From Bacillota bacterium (GTDB taxonomy: Bacteria; Bacillota; Clostridia; Lachnospirales; Lachnospiraceae): a stretch of 37,849 bases of DNA. The notes under the pieces are model-generated. The model worked only from the letters and a program-made list of their open reading frames with translations, was not told where the DNA came from and searched no databases. Location: NCBI GenBank assembly GCA_023410575.1, contig JAEYPP010000079.1:1-37849 (forward strand). The letters run 5' to 3'. Both the position numbers and the translations under genes were made by a program. Positions 1 to 8,516 of the stretch are shown piece after piece; the stretch's first letter is position 1, and each line of letters begins with the position of its first letter.

Positions 1-30
1 GAGATAATTCACTATATTTCTAAAAAACTA

Positions 31-59
31 TTCCTTTTTTATATAATGTCATGTATAAT
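31..59 (+). promoter_or_regulatory. Probable sigma-A promoter of fba
   Basis: A perfect TATAAT lies at 54-59. A weak -35 (TTCCTT, 31-36) sits 17 bp upstream. The fba ATG follows about 47 bp downstream, behind a GGAGG ribosome binding site at about 95-99. The -10 is convincing and the -35 is poor. Confidence 0.45.
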
Positions 60-106
60 ACAAGAGGTTAGGGACTTCAAAATCATATTATACAGGAGGA
101 CTTATT

Positions 107-970
107 ATGTTAGTATCCGCAAAAGACATGCTTAATAAAGCAAAAGCAGGAAAGTACGCTGTAGGTCAGTTTAATATTAATAACTTAGAGTGGACAAAAG
201 CAGTTTTATTAACTGCACAGGAATTAAACTCACCAGTTATCTTAGGTGTATCAGAAGGTGCTGGAAAGTACATGGCTGGATATAAGACTGTTTCAGCTAT
301 GGTTAAAGCTATGATTGAAGAGTTAAAGATAACAGTACCTGTTGCACTTCATCTTGATCATGGTACATACGAAGGATGTAATAAGTGTATTGAGGCAGGT
401 TTCTCATCTATTATGTTCGATGGTTCTCATTATCCAATCGAAGAGAATGTTGAAAAAACAAAAGAGCTCGTAAAAGTGTGTGCAGAAAAGGGTATGTCCC
501 TTGAAGCAGAGGTTGGTTCTATTGGTGGCGAAGAAGATGGTGTTGTAGGTGCTGGTGAATGTGCAGATCCTAAGGAATGTAAGATGATTGCTGATTTAGG
601 TGTAGATATGCTTGCAGCTGGTATTGGTAACATTCATGGTAAGTATCCTGATAACTGGGCTGGTTTAAGTTTTGAAACTTTGGATGCAGTTCAAAAGTTA
701 ACAGGTGATATGCCATTAGTTCTTCATGGTGGCACTGGTATTCCAGAAGATATGATTAAGAAAGCAATCTCCCTTGGAGTAGCAAAGATTAACGTTAATA
801 CAGAATGTCAGTTAACATTTGCTGAGGCTACCCGTAAGTATATCGAAGCGGGAAAAGACTTACAGGGAAAAGGTTTTGATCCACGTAAGTTATTAGCTCC
901 TGGATTTGAAGCAATCAAAGCTACAGTAAAGGAGAAGATGGAACTATTCGGTTCAGTTGGACAAGCATAA
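107..970 (+). CDS. fba: Class II fructose-1,6-bisphosphate aldolase
   Basis: This cytosolic zinc enzyme splits fructose-1,6-bisphosphate into dihydroxyacetone phosphate and glyceraldehyde-3-phosphate in glycolysis, and runs in reverse in gluconeogenesis. The 287-residue protein has the usual length of the short class II family. The family motif HLDHG (residues 82-86) supplies the catalytic Asp84 and the zinc ligand His85. Further conserved blocks are EAEVG, GNIHG, the HGGTGIP phosphate-binding loop and INVNTE. The ATG is preceded by a GGAGG at good spacing. A promoter lies upstream and a clear terminator downstream, so the gene appears monocistronic. It looks like a housekeeping gene next to the polysaccharide locus rather than part of it. 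A tagatose-bisphosphate or related aldolase is possible but less likely. Confidence 0.96.
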   Translation: MLVSAKDMLNKAKAGKYAVGQFNINNLEWTKAVLLTAQELNSPVILGVSEGAGKYMAGYKTVSAMVKAMIEELKITVPVALHLDHGTYEGCNKCIEAGFSSIMFDGSHYPIEENVEKTKELVKVCAEKGMSLEAEVGSIGGEEDGVVGAGECADPKECKMIADLGVDMLAAGIGNIHGKYPDNWAGLSFETLDAVQKLTGDMPLVLHGGTGIPEDMIKKAISLGVAKINVNTECQLTFAEATRKYIEAGKDLQGKGFDPRKLLAPGFEAIKATVKEKMELFGSVGQA

Positions 971-1003
971 TACTATAAGTACGAAGCTTTACTAAATTAC
1001 TAT

Positions 1004-1036
1004 AAGGGCTTGAGCAGCTACTGCACAAGCCTTTTA
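1004..1036 (+). terminator. Rho-independent terminator of fba
   Basis: GGCTTG (1007-1012) pairs with CAAGCC (1026-1031). The stem continues inward as GCAG/CTGC around a CTA loop, with one A-A mismatch between the two halves. TTTT follows at 1032-1035. This is a standard intrinsic terminator 34 bp after the fba stop. Confidence 0.85.
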
Positions 1037-1152
1037 GTAACACTAAAAGTTTATGGAGTGCCATTAAACATACGAATGCTTTACATGATAAACGGTGGAT
1101 GATATTCTTGGAAGTAATTACAAGCTACCATATTAATGAGAGGCAGGAGACT

Positions 1153-2535
1153 ATGGGGAAATATAATAAAGGCGCTAGTACAAACTTGGTATATATTATA
1201 AGTGATTGCATTTTTGGATTGCTCTCCTTTTTTATTGCAATACTATTTACCGAGCATACAATTAATTTAGTCAATATGGATACTTATTTATTAGCATGTA
1301 CTACATTTATGATAATATATATTCTTTCTAACAAAGAGTCACGTGTTTATAATGTTACTACTTTCTTTTATACAGATCGAATTATTCGATATGTGAGCAA
1401 ATCATTTATCCTTGCAATAGGCGTCTCTTCCACTCTACTATTTTACGTGGGGAAGGCAGAAATTAAAAAGGATTTCTATATTATTTTCTTAATTATCACC
1501 TATACTTTAATGTTAATAAGTTCATTTACTGTTCGTTATATTATTAAGCGGGGTAGAAGGTTCGCGCCACGTACCATAGTGATTGGGCAGATTGAGAAAT
1601 ACGGTAAATTTGAAAGATATCTGAAAAAATCTAATATGGATATTCATATAATTGGATATGTCAATGTAGAAGATGAAAACAATGCAAGATATCTTGGGAA
1701 TATAACGCAACTAGAAGAAATTATACATAACAATGGAATCGATCAGGTCTATATTATGAATAAGAGAAATGATAATCTAGAGATACAGCCTCTGATTAAT
1801 CTGTGCATGGATATTGGAGTTACCATTCGAATTATTGTGAATAACTATCAGGGACATGGTGCTCAAAGCTATGTGAGTAGCGTTGGTACTTATCCGGTAT
1901 TGACTTTTCATCGTGTTTCATTAAATACAACTTCAAGAGCAATCAAACGTGTGATTGATATTGTCGGCGCTGTTTGTGGAATTGTTCTATCCTTTCCATT
2001 TATGATATTCACCGCAGTGGCCATAAAATTGGAATCTAAAGGGTCAATTATTTTCAGACAATGTCGAGTTGGACAAAATGGAAGACGGTTTAAGATGTAT
2101 AAGTTTAGAAGCATGTGTATTGATGCAGAAGAGAAAAAGAAGGACTTGTTGTCAATGAATGAGATGGAATCGAGTCAAATTTTTAAAATTCAAAATGACC
2201 CTCGCATTACTCGTGTCGGAAAAATTATTCGAAAGGCAAGTCTAGACGAATTACCACAGTTCTTTAATGTACTTAAGGGTGATATGAGTTTAGTCGGTAC
2301 GAGACCACCAACTTTAGATGAGGTGGAGAATTATGAACGAACTCATTGGCGACGAATAAGTATTAAGCCAGGGATTACAGGGATGTGGCAAGTGAGTGGA
2401 CGAAGTGAGATTACTGATTTTGAAGAAATTGTAGAGCTTGATACGGAGTATATTGATAAATGGAGTGTATTAATGGATTTTAAGATAATGATTAAGACAG
2501 CGGTTCAACTCATTTTTAGAAGGGGAGCCTGTTAA
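1153..2535 (+). CDS. Polyprenyl glycosylphosphotransferase (surface-polysaccharide initiating enzyme)
   Basis: This membrane enzyme would transfer a sugar-1-phosphate from a nucleotide sugar to undecaprenyl phosphate, the first step of repeat-unit assembly. The N-terminal ~130 residues form four or five hydrophobic segments. A CoA_binding_3-type nucleotide-binding domain follows, then a hydrophobic hairpin, then a full bacterial sugar-transferase domain (PF02397 type). Its hallmarks are KRVIDI, the FRQCRVGQ and YKFRSM blocks, DELPQFFNVLKGDMSLVGTRP, and KPGITGMWQVSGR. I chose the ATG at 1153 because AGGAGA lies just before it. The longer frame from 1099 has no usable ribosome binding site. The product is then 460 residues. 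The sugar cannot be read from the sequence. It precedes a two-component pair and heads the locus; transcription probably starts in the 1040-1150 gap, where I see no strong promoter. Confidence 0.93.
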   Translation: MGKYNKGASTNLVYIISDCIFGLLSFFIAILFTEHTINLVNMDTYLLACTTFMIIYILSNKESRVYNVTTFFYTDRIIRYVSKSFILAIGVSSTLLFYVGKAEIKKDFYIIFLIITYTLMLISSFTVRYIIKRGRRFAPRTIVIGQIEKYGKFERYLKKSNMDIHIIGYVNVEDENNARYLGNITQLEEIIHNNGIDQVYIMNKRNDNLEIQPLINLCMDIGVTIRIIVNNYQGHGAQSYVSSVGTYPVLTFHRVSLNTTSRAIKRVIDIVGAVCGIVLSFPFMIFTAVAIKLESKGSIIFRQCRVGQNGRRFKMYKFRSMCIDAEEKKKDLLSMNEMESSQIFKIQNDPRITRVGKIIRKASLDELPQFFNVLKGDMSLVGTRPPTLDEVENYERTHWRRISIKPGITGMWQVSGRSEITDFEEIVELDTEYIDKWSVLMDFKIMIKTAVQLIFRRGAC

Positions 2536-2556
2536 GTAATAGTCAGGAGGAATAAG

Positions 2557-3237
2557 ATGCATACAGTACTATTAGTTGATGATGATGTTCAAGTACTTGA
2601 GCTTAATGTGAAGTATCTGAAAAAGAATAGTTATCATGTACAGGCTGCAATGAATGCAGCTACTGCACTTAAGATAGTACAAAAAAGTTCTCCCGATTGC
2701 ATCGTGCTTGATGTAATGATGCCAGATATGAATGGATTTACTGCATGTCGGGAGTTACGAAAGTATGTGGATGTACCTATTATCTTTTTAACTGGAAGAA
2801 CCTCAGAGGAAGATAAGATCAAAGGATTAATGCTTGGGGCAGATGACTATATGGTAAAACCATATAGCTTAAAAGAGTTATCCGCTAGAATTCTAGTTAA
2901 CATAAGGAGATATAAGGCTTCTAGTATCTCTATCACAACAATTTCATATCCTCCTTTATTACTTGATTTGTCTTTACATAAAGCCTTTTTTCATGACGAA
3001 GAGATCCCATTATCAAATCGTGAGTTTCAATTGCTTTATTATCTAGTAAATCGAAAAAACGAACTAGTTACATTCCAAGAGATTGGTGAAAAAGTGTGGG
3101 GTTTTTATAGTGATGAGGATCGACGTTCAATTATGGTAAATGTAAGTCGATTAAGAAAGAAGTTGGGGGGATACTCAGGTCTTGAAAACATGATCGAAAC
3201 AGTTTGGTCCAAAGGCTATAAGTTCAGATATCGTTAG
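2557..3237 (+). CDS. OmpR/PhoB-family response regulator
   Basis: This is a DNA-binding response regulator of 226 residues. The receiver domain (about 1-115) has the acidic pocket Asp8-Asp10, the phospho-acceptor Asp52 in IVLDVMMPD, Thr79 and Lys101 (VKP). A winged-helix output domain follows (about 130-225), with the typical NREFQLL start and the VNVSRLRKKLG recognition-helix region. It begins 21 bp after the initiating glycosyltransferase, behind AGGAGG, and is followed 32 bp later by a histidine kinase, so the three are probably co-transcribed. Position suggests it regulates polysaccharide synthesis. That is inference; no target sites were identified. Confidence 0.93.
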   Translation: MHTVLLVDDDVQVLELNVKYLKKNSYHVQAAMNAATALKIVQKSSPDCIVLDVMMPDMNGFTACRELRKYVDVPIIFLTGRTSEEDKIKGLMLGADDYMVKPYSLKELSARILVNIRRYKASSISITTISYPPLLLDLSLHKAFFHDEEIPLSNREFQLLYYLVNRKNELVTFQEIGEKVWGFYSDEDRRSIMVNVSRLRKKLGGYSGLENMIETVWSKGYKFRYR

Positions 3238-3269
3238 CCTTAAGTCCATCATTAAGAGGTATTAGGAGA

Positions 3270-4067
3270 ATGGGAAAGAGATACAATAAACCCAAATTAA
3301 ATATAGATGAGTTATCAGCTGCGCTTTATCGTGCGAATGAGGAGCTTCACCATAAGAATGTGGAATTACTGGCATTACAGAAATCACAAACTGAGATGTT
3401 TGCGAATATATCCCACGATCTTCGCTCTCCAATTACTGCGATTCGAAGTGCTATTGAGTATATAATATCACTGGATCGAATCGATGAAGAGGAACTTAAA
3501 TCTATATTTCTACTATTAATAACTCGAATTATTAGTTTAGAAGGGTTAATAGATGATATCTTTTTAATGACTCGACTTGACAGTAATACACTCAGTATGG
3601 ATAAAGAGGAAGTTAATATTGGGGTACTTCTAGAGGAATATTATTATAGTTGTGAAATAGATAGTAAGTATAGCAGCCGAAAACTTGAATTAGAAGTACC
3701 AACACAATTGAATTATCTCTTACAAGTGGACATAAAGAAAATCATTCGTGTTTTAGATAATTTGTTTATGAATGCTTATAAGTACTCAAAGGATGGGGAT
3801 GTTATAGCCTTAGGTGCCAAAGCAGCTTTAAACGAAGTAATTATTTGGGTAAGGGATACTGGAATCGGCGTGAATGCTAATTTATGTGATAAGATATTTG
3901 AGCGTACCTATACAGTTTTAGAAGCACGAACACCCGTTAGTGAAACAGGTGCAGGCTTGGGACTATCGATAGCAAAATCAATCGTAGAAAAGCATGGCGG
4001 TCGCATCTGGTGTGAAAGCTCAATTGGCGCCGGTAGCTGTTTCTTTTTTACACTTAGCTTAAGCTAA
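3270..4067 (+). CDS. Soluble sensor histidine kinase
   Basis: This histidine kinase of 265 residues would phosphorylate the upstream response regulator. A short N-terminal coiled coil (about 10-42) leads into a HisKA dimerisation helix with the phospho-acceptor His49 in SHDLRSP. The HATPase_c domain follows, with the N box (DNLFMNAYKYS), the G1 box (RDTGIG) and the G2 box (TGAGLGLSIAK). There is no transmembrane segment, PAS or other sensor domain, so the protein should be cytosolic. Either the coiled coil senses something or another protein supplies the signal. Its end faces the convergent minus-strand ABC operon across a strong hairpin. Confidence 0.92.
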   Translation: MGKRYNKPKLNIDELSAALYRANEELHHKNVELLALQKSQTEMFANISHDLRSPITAIRSAIEYIISLDRIDEEELKSIFLLLITRIISLEGLIDDIFLMTRLDSNTLSMDKEEVNIGVLLEEYYYSCEIDSKYSSRKLELEVPTQLNYLLQVDIKKIIRVLDNLFMNAYKYSKDGDVIALGAKAALNEVIIWVRDTGIGVNANLCDKIFERTYTVLEARTPVSETGAGLGLSIAKSIVEKHGGRIWCESSIGAGSCFFFTLSLS

Positions 4068-4100
4068 GGTAAGTGTATTGGGTATTTCGATTCGGTGGTA

Positions 4101-4160
4101 ATATAAAGGAGTAGTTGCAATTGCTATTTTTTATCAGCAATTGCAACTACTCCTTTATAT
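4101..4160. terminator. Bidirectional terminator hairpin between convergent operons
   Basis: A perfect 25-bp inverted repeat (4101-4125 with 4136-4160) surrounds a 10-nt loop rich in T. It lies between the histidine kinase (plus) and the ABC exporter (minus). Its right arm reaches the first base of the exporter stop codon. The outer ends are A+T-rich, giving a T-rich tail in both directions, so it can stop both transcripts. Confidence 0.85.
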
Positions 4161-5863
4161 TAAGAATGATAATGATTTTCCAGTTTGATTTCTATCAGTT
4201 GGTTATCTTTGATTATTACTTCTCGATCACAGTATGCAAGTACGGAACGTCGGTGAGTAATCAGTAAGCAGGTAGGTCGAGGAACGATACTACGAATTCC
4301 TTGAAGAACAGCTAATTCTGTTTTTTCATCTAGGGAAGAGGTTGCCTCATCAAGTATCAAGAAAGGAGCCTTTCGAATTAAGGCACGTGCAATCGCAATA
4401 CGTTGAGCTTGTCCCTCTGAGATACCATAACCACGTTCACCAATCACAGTATCAATACCTTTTGGTAGTTCTTGAACAAAGTGGTATGCAGATGCTGCCT
4501 TCAATGCAGAAACAATTTCATGGTCTGTAGCGTTACGTTTACCCATTAGAATGTTTTCTTTTATGGTGCCACTAAATAAGGTATTTCCTTGGGGTACATA
4601 TGATAGAAATTCACGTGAATTCCCATTTGATTGTTGCACCTCTCCTTTTTCATTATGAAAGATGATAGTTCCATCATTCACATTCATGAATGCCATAATC
4701 AATCGAACTAAAGTTGTCTTGCCAATGCCAGACTCACCGACGATTGCAACAAATTCATTGGCTTGTATCGTAAGATTTGTATTCTCTAAGAGAAGCTCAT
4801 CGGTATAACCAAAAGAAAGATTCTTAATCTCTACACCAATGTGATCTGGTTCTATATTGCCTTCTAATCGCGTCTCTAATGGAAGCTCCTGTAGTTCCAT
4901 CACACGTCCTGCGGATGCAAGGACAGAAACAATACTAGGTATCGTACTGGCAAGACCTAAGATAGGGCCCTGAATACGATTAACTAAAGTTAGGAATACG
5001 CTCATTGTACCATATGTGATCATCTTTGCAGAAAGCTTTGTAGCTCCCCAAGCAAAGGCTAGAATATACCCCCCTTGAAATCCTAAACCGATGGCGGAGG
5101 AAGCGATTAAACCAAGCTTGGTTTTCTTGAAAACCCAATAGAAACGGTCATTTCGTAAATCAGATAATCGATTGGAAGAGTATTCCTCTGCACAGAATGA
5201 CTTAATTATTAATATATTACTTAAACTTTCCTGAATAAAGGAACGATAATTTGCTTCAGATTCCTGTACTTTGACTTGTAACTTTTTAAGTCTTCGTCCG
5301 AACCAAAAACTCACAATTGTACCAGTTGGAGCAATCAACACAGCAAATAATGCAAGTACAGCATCGTATTGTAGTAATACAGTAAAAGTAATAACGAATT
5401 CTACACATAACGTAATAATTGATGGAATGATAGTAGCAATTCCATTTGCAATATTTCCACAATCACTAGTAAAACGAGTCATTAAATCTCCGGTATGGTA
5501 GTTCTGTATATTTTGATAGGAGGTTGTAAGAATCTTATCATATACTTGTTTTCGAATACCAAATGAAAACTTTTCATTGATCATTACAGAAATTAAAGAA
5601 CCTAATACATTAATGATCTCTACAACAACGATAATAAATAAATAGAGTAGTATTTTATTCTTAATATCCCCACCATTCGTTGCACTATCAATAATTAGCT
5701 TTCCTATTACTGCCATACCAACGGAGATACCAGAAGATATAGTATTTAAAAGCATTAATAGTGCTAAAGAAGGTATGTATGGTTTCGTATAGACTACAAG
5801 CCATTTCGCATACCCAGAGGTACCTCTAAACCTCTTAAACCATATAAGTATAGATTTTATCAT
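4160..5863 (-). CDS. ABC exporter, fused permease and ATPase, RiPP/lasso-type
   Basis: This is a half-size ABC exporter of 567 residues that would work as a homodimer. The first ~320 residues are a six-helix ABC membrane domain. The last ~220 form the ATPase: Walker A GESGIGKTT, Q-loop YVPQGN, Walker B LILDEATSSLD and the H-loop LLITHRRS. The signature is ISEGQ instead of LSGGQ. The GYGISEGQAQRIAIARAL block resembles exporters of lasso-peptide and related RiPP clusters (family knowledge, not a search). There is no C39 peptidase domain. The start overlaps the stop of the HprK-like gene by 4 bp (ATGA), so the two are translationally coupled. The cargo is unknown; a modified peptide is my best guess. 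Confidence 0.9.
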   Translation of the reverse strand: MIKSILIWFKRFRGTSGYAKWLVVYTKPYIPSLALLMLLNTISSGISVGMAVIGKLIIDSATNGGDIKNKILLYLFIIVVVEIINVLGSLISVMINEKFSFGIRKQVYDKILTTSYQNIQNYHTGDLMTRFTSDCGNIANGIATIIPSIITLCVEFVITFTVLLQYDAVLALFAVLIAPTGTIVSFWFGRRLKKLQVKVQESEANYRSFIQESLSNILIIKSFCAEEYSSNRLSDLRNDRFYWVFKKTKLGLIASSAIGLGFQGGYILAFAWGATKLSAKMITYGTMSVFLTLVNRIQGPILGLASTIPSIVSVLASAGRVMELQELPLETRLEGNIEPDHIGVEIKNLSFGYTDELLLENTNLTIQANEFVAIVGESGIGKTTLVRLIMAFMNVNDGTIIFHNEKGEVQQSNGNSREFLSYVPQGNTLFSGTIKENILMGKRNATDHEIVSALKAASAYHFVQELPKGIDTVIGERGYGISEGQAQRIAIARALIRKAPFLILDEATSSLDEKTELAVLQGIRSIVPRPTCLLITHRRSVLAYCDREVIIKDNQLIEIKLENHYHS

Positions 5864-6756
5864 AGTGAACTCCTACTGTTTTCAATATAGTCTTTCATTG
5901 TATTGACTGCTTCTTGATTTGGTAAACAATTTAGCAAACAACAGCGAGTCTTTACTACTAAGCTTTCTGCGATGGAAAGATTTAAATTTGTTAGTTCCTT
6001 CGTCCAGGTTGGTGTAAAACAGCGAGCAGTTAAACGTAATATCGCTTCAAAAGGGGTTAATTTGCTTACACTGTTATGACTGCTTCGAGACAAGAAAATA
6101 ATACCACCGAGTAAAATTCTTTTATTAAGATAGCGCTTGGATGTTCCACACCAAGGAAGACCATAAGCGATTGGTTCCCCATCCTCAATACAGATTGCTG
6201 TGACATCGCCATCGAGTATTTCAACTCCATATTGCGCTACCCACATATTCGTATGTGTTGTTTTTCCGGTGCCAGAACTTGCAGAAAAAAGATATGCCTT
6301 ATTATTATAAATAAGGGAGGATGAGTGAACTGCTAAGATACCTTTTTGCTGTATCCAAGTAAAAAAGATATCACGTATTGCGTAAAAGATAAAATCAATT
6401 GTACTTAGCTTGCTATCACTTTCTAACGTTATCTCCTCAGAATAAGAAGATGCACTAAGTTGATCGGAGAGATAGATGATTGCATGAGATAGGTTTTGAT
6501 TATAATAACATGAATTTACATTACCAGAGTTAGGGTAAGTGATGAAATATCCATCTTCCATAGCATATACAGAAAGGTAAGTAGAATAGATTAAGGGTTC
6601 TTTTTTTGGGGCAGCGGCAACTATATTCTCTTGTAACTCAAAAGTTAGATCAATCTTTTTGGTAGGATCACAGCAAAATGATGCCATATTACCATGTATA
6701 AATTGAGAATCCCAACAAAGTGCGATTACCTTACCAGCTATTTCATATAAATTCAT
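5860..6756 (-). CDS. HPr-kinase-like P-loop protein (ScmC / HprK-related)
   Basis: This protein of 298 residues resembles the C-terminal kinase domain of HPr kinase/phosphorylase and its RiPP-cluster relatives. Residues 139-200 carry AVHSSS (His144), a P-loop SASSGTGKTT (Lys165) and an acidic LDGD (Asp182, Asp184). The first ~120 residues are not recognised. True HprK acts on HPr in carbon control. Relatives next to PqqD genes belong to cassettes such as HPr-rel-A, SynChlorMet ScmC and the lasso-peptide tail kinase of paeninodin (family knowledge). I chose the ATG at 6756, preceded by GAGAGG; an upstream GTG (6765) overlaps that ribosome binding site. It lies 15 bp after the PqqD-like gene and overlaps the exporter gene. 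The substrate is not known. Confidence 0.82.
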   Translation of the reverse strand: MNLYEIAGKVIALCWDSQFIHGNMASFCCDPTKKIDLTFELQENIVAAAPKKEPLIYSTYLSVYAMEDGYFITYPNSGNVNSCYYNQNLSHAIIYLSDQLSASSYSEEITLESDSKLSTIDFIFYAIRDIFFTWIQQKGILAVHSSSLIYNNKAYLFSASSGTGKTTHTNMWVAQYGVEILDGDVTAICIEDGEPIAYGLPWCGTSKRYLNKRILLGGIIFLSRSSHNSVSKLTPFEAILRLTARCFTPTWTKELTNLNLSIAESLVVKTRCCLLNCLPNQEAVNTMKDYIENSRSSL

Positions 6757-6771
6757 AGATACCACCTCTCT

Positions 6772-7050
6772 TTAATCATTCATGAGAAGTTGCATGTCAT
6801 TCATATGAGTGATAAATTCATCTAAATCTTTTTCAATCATCGGTGTCTCTTCTTTAGTTACCTCATATTCTTTTATAAGTGCTTCAATAACTTTATTGTA
6901 TGTAGTTTCATTTTCAAGTTGTTTCCAAATGAAAGCTCCAGTCTCATTAAGGTGGAGTATGCTTTTGTAATCAACAATATTTTGCCCAACTGGAATAACG
7001 ACATGATTACCAGCGATTTCTTTGAGTATATAACCATCTGCGATCCTCAT
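6772..7050 (-). CDS. PqqD-family peptide chaperone (RRE-like)
   Basis: This is a small cytosolic protein of 92 residues, the typical size of PqqD/RRE proteins, which bind leader peptides of RiPP precursors and hand them to modifying enzymes. It begins MRIADGYILKEI and has the family pattern VIPVG, a Leu-rich NETGAFIWKQL helix and a C-terminal acidic helix. The open frame extends upstream to 7113, but the promoter found here (-10 at 7098-7103) would start transcription near 7091, downstream of that ATG. The ATG at 7050 has AGAGAGG at correct spacing, so I prefer it. It is the first gene of the minus-strand operon with the kinase-like protein and exporter. No precursor peptide was found beside it. 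Confidence 0.85.
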   Translation of the reverse strand: MRIADGYILKEIAGNHVVIPVGQNIVDYKSILHLNETGAFIWKQLENETTYNKVIEALIKEYEVTKEETPMIEKDLDEFITHMNDMQLLMND

Positions 7051-7097
7051 ATTATGTACCTCTCTTATCATATTATTGCTGATTAATTTCTTACTAC

Positions 7098-7126
7098 AAT
7101 ATACCTTCTTCATACATAAAAGTCAA
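7098..7126 (-). promoter_or_regulatory. Strong sigma-A promoter of the PqqD-kinase-exporter operon
   Basis: Reading the minus strand, TTGACT (7126-7121) and TATATT (7103-7098) are separated by exactly 17 bp. Each hexamer matches consensus in 5 of 6 positions. Transcription would begin near 7091, which excludes the longest possible start (7113) of the PqqD-like gene. Confidence 0.8.
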
Positions 7127-7232
7127 CGATAGATACGCTTAAAGAGCTATTATGGCGAGAAATTAAACCAAGAAAAATACGATATTCCGACAAATCATGG
7201 AAATAAAAATGGTAATATTTGTAAATTTCACA

Positions 7233-7261
7233 TTGACAAACCACCAGATCTGTAGCAAAAT
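7233..7261 (+). promoter_or_regulatory. Possible promoter of the main polysaccharide operon
   Basis: A perfect TTGACA (7233-7238) is followed after 17 bp by a weak -10, CAAAAT (7256-7261). It lies about 30 bp before the TTG start of the peptidase-like gene and is divergent from the PqqD operon promoter. The poor -10 suggests activator dependence or a different -10 such as AATAAT at 7259-7264. Confidence 0.45.
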
Positions 7262-7290
7262 AATACCAAGAATGTAAGGAGGTATCTAAC

Positions 7291-7791
7291 TTGAATGATA
7301 GGTTAGAAAATGATATTATCCCAGCAGTTTCATGGATACCTGTATTTCTTGATCTGTTAAAAGCTGGTAAGCAAATTAAAATTTCTCCACATGGATTTAG
7401 TATGTATCCATACCTCGTAAGCAATCGAGATGAAGTCATTCTTGAGGTACCAAAGCGTGAATACCGACGTGGTGACATCGTGTTGTATCGAAGAGATACA
7501 GGTTTATATGTATTGCATAGAGTCCATCATATTAGTAGAGATAAAAAAGAGTACTACATGCTTGGAGATAGTCAAAAAAAAATAGAAGGACCTTTGCGTA
7601 AGGAACAGTTACTGGCAATTACGGTGACAATTTTAAGAAATCAAAAAGAGATATCAGTGGATTCCTTTTGGTATAAAGCATCTTATCATCTTTGGTTTGC
7701 TGTTCGAATATTTCGAGTACGATTAATTAAGCTTTGGAGAAAGATAAGGAGAATTCTTCGAAAAAAGGAAACTTATATAATGCCATGGTAA
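7291..7791 (+). CDS. S26-type signal-peptidase-like protein (Ser/His type)
   Basis: This 166-residue protein has the signal peptidase I fold motifs. Ser37 in GFSMYP is the nucleophile box, RRGDIVLY the substrate-binding strand, and LHRV with His76 sits where ordinary bacterial enzymes have Lys, as in the SipW/ER type. LGDS (Asp93) is the final box. There is no N-terminal membrane anchor; the only mildly hydrophobic stretch is near residues 130-145, followed by a basic tail. The start is TTG at 7291, preceded by a full AAGGAGG at 7276-7282. It is the first gene of the operon, 30 bp before cpsC. It might trim a secreted protein or a peptide precursor. Because it lacks an anchor it could act in the cytosol or bind the membrane through its basic tail. 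Confidence 0.82.
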   Translation: MNDRLENDIIPAVSWIPVFLDLLKAGKQIKISPHGFSMYPYLVSNRDEVILEVPKREYRRGDIVLYRRDTGLYVLHRVHHISRDKKEYYMLGDSQKKIEGPLRKEQLLAITVTILRNQKEISVDSFWYKASYHLWFAVRIFRVRLIKLWRKIRRILRKKETYIMPW

Positions 7792-7821
7792 AAAAAAGTA
7801 ATGAAATGACAGGAGGCATAT

Positions 7822-8496
7822 ATGGAAAATAAGGAAATAGAAATTGACTTAGGAAGAGTTTTTAAAACAATGTTACATAAATTATGGTTAATCGTAATTG
7901 TAGCTGTTTTTTCATTTGCTTTTTCACTGGTTCTTATTAAGGATGTAAAGAAAGAGCAAGTTTATCAAGCGAATGCAACCGTATATAGTGTTGCGAATGG
8001 TTCATATCGGTTATCTCTAGAGGGAACCAATGCAATGAAGGATTATTCTGAGATAATTACAACATTAAAGGTATGCGAACGAGCCGCATTACTTTTAGGA
8101 GATGATTCTATAGATGGATATTATGTGATGGGTAGCATAGAACCTTATTATTCAGATGATTCTTCGATATTAACGATTACTTCTTATGATACGAATCCAC
8201 AGAGAGCACTGAAAATAGCGAATGCAGTAGCTAATGCCTTTGTAATTGAGATGAGAATAATTACTGGTAGTGAAGATGTTCAGTTGTTAGATGAAGCATT
8301 TACCTATTATCCATCTTATATGAATAACTTAGATATAATGACAAAGAGAATTATATTTGTTGTAGTTGCTTTCTTTGTAGTTTGCGCATACATTGTCCTG
8401 AATGAGATTTTCACTTTAAGATTGAAGACAATCCATGAATGCACATTAGTAGGCAACATTGAAGTTATTGGTGCTATTCCAATCTATCGTAATTAG
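7822..8496 (+). CDS. Wzz/CpsC-type chain-length determinant
   Basis: This 224-residue membrane protein has two transmembrane helices (about 20-40 and 170-190) around an extracellular loop, the Wzz-domain layout of CpsC/YveK proteins of Gram-positive capsules. Such proteins set polysaccharide chain length and activate the partner tyrosine kinase encoded next. The N-terminus (EIDLGRVFKTMLHKLW) is typical of the family. The short cytosolic tail after the second helix is where CpsD partners dock. The ATG at 7822 follows AGGAGG. The gene ends 20 bp before the CpsD homologue. Confidence 0.88.
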   Translation: MENKEIEIDLGRVFKTMLHKLWLIVIVAVFSFAFSLVLIKDVKKEQVYQANATVYSVANGSYRLSLEGTNAMKDYSEIITTLKVCERAALLLGDDSIDGYYVMGSIEPYYSDDSSILTITSYDTNPQRALKIANAVANAFVIEMRIITGSEDVQLLDEAFTYYPSYMNNLDIMTKRIIFVVVAFFVVCAYIVLNEIFTLRLKTIHECTLVGNIEVIGAIPIYRN

Positions 8497-8516
8497 ACAA
8501 GGAGAGGATACTAATC

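Noticed and set aside
1099..1152. An N-terminal extension of the glycosylphosphotransferase
   Set aside because: The ATG at 1099 lacks a ribosome binding site, while ATG 1153 has AGGAGA directly upstream and begins the family-typical N-terminus.
4160..7050. A complete lasso-peptide gene cluster
   Set aside because: The PqqD-like, kinase-like and exporter genes fit, but no asparagine-synthetase-like cyclase, transglutaminase-like protease or precursor peptide is present in the window.
7197..7277. A 26-codon open frame as a possible precursor peptide beside the PqqD gene
   Set aside because: It has no ribosome binding site, contains the -35 of the downstream promoter and ends in the ribosome binding site region of the peptidase-like gene.
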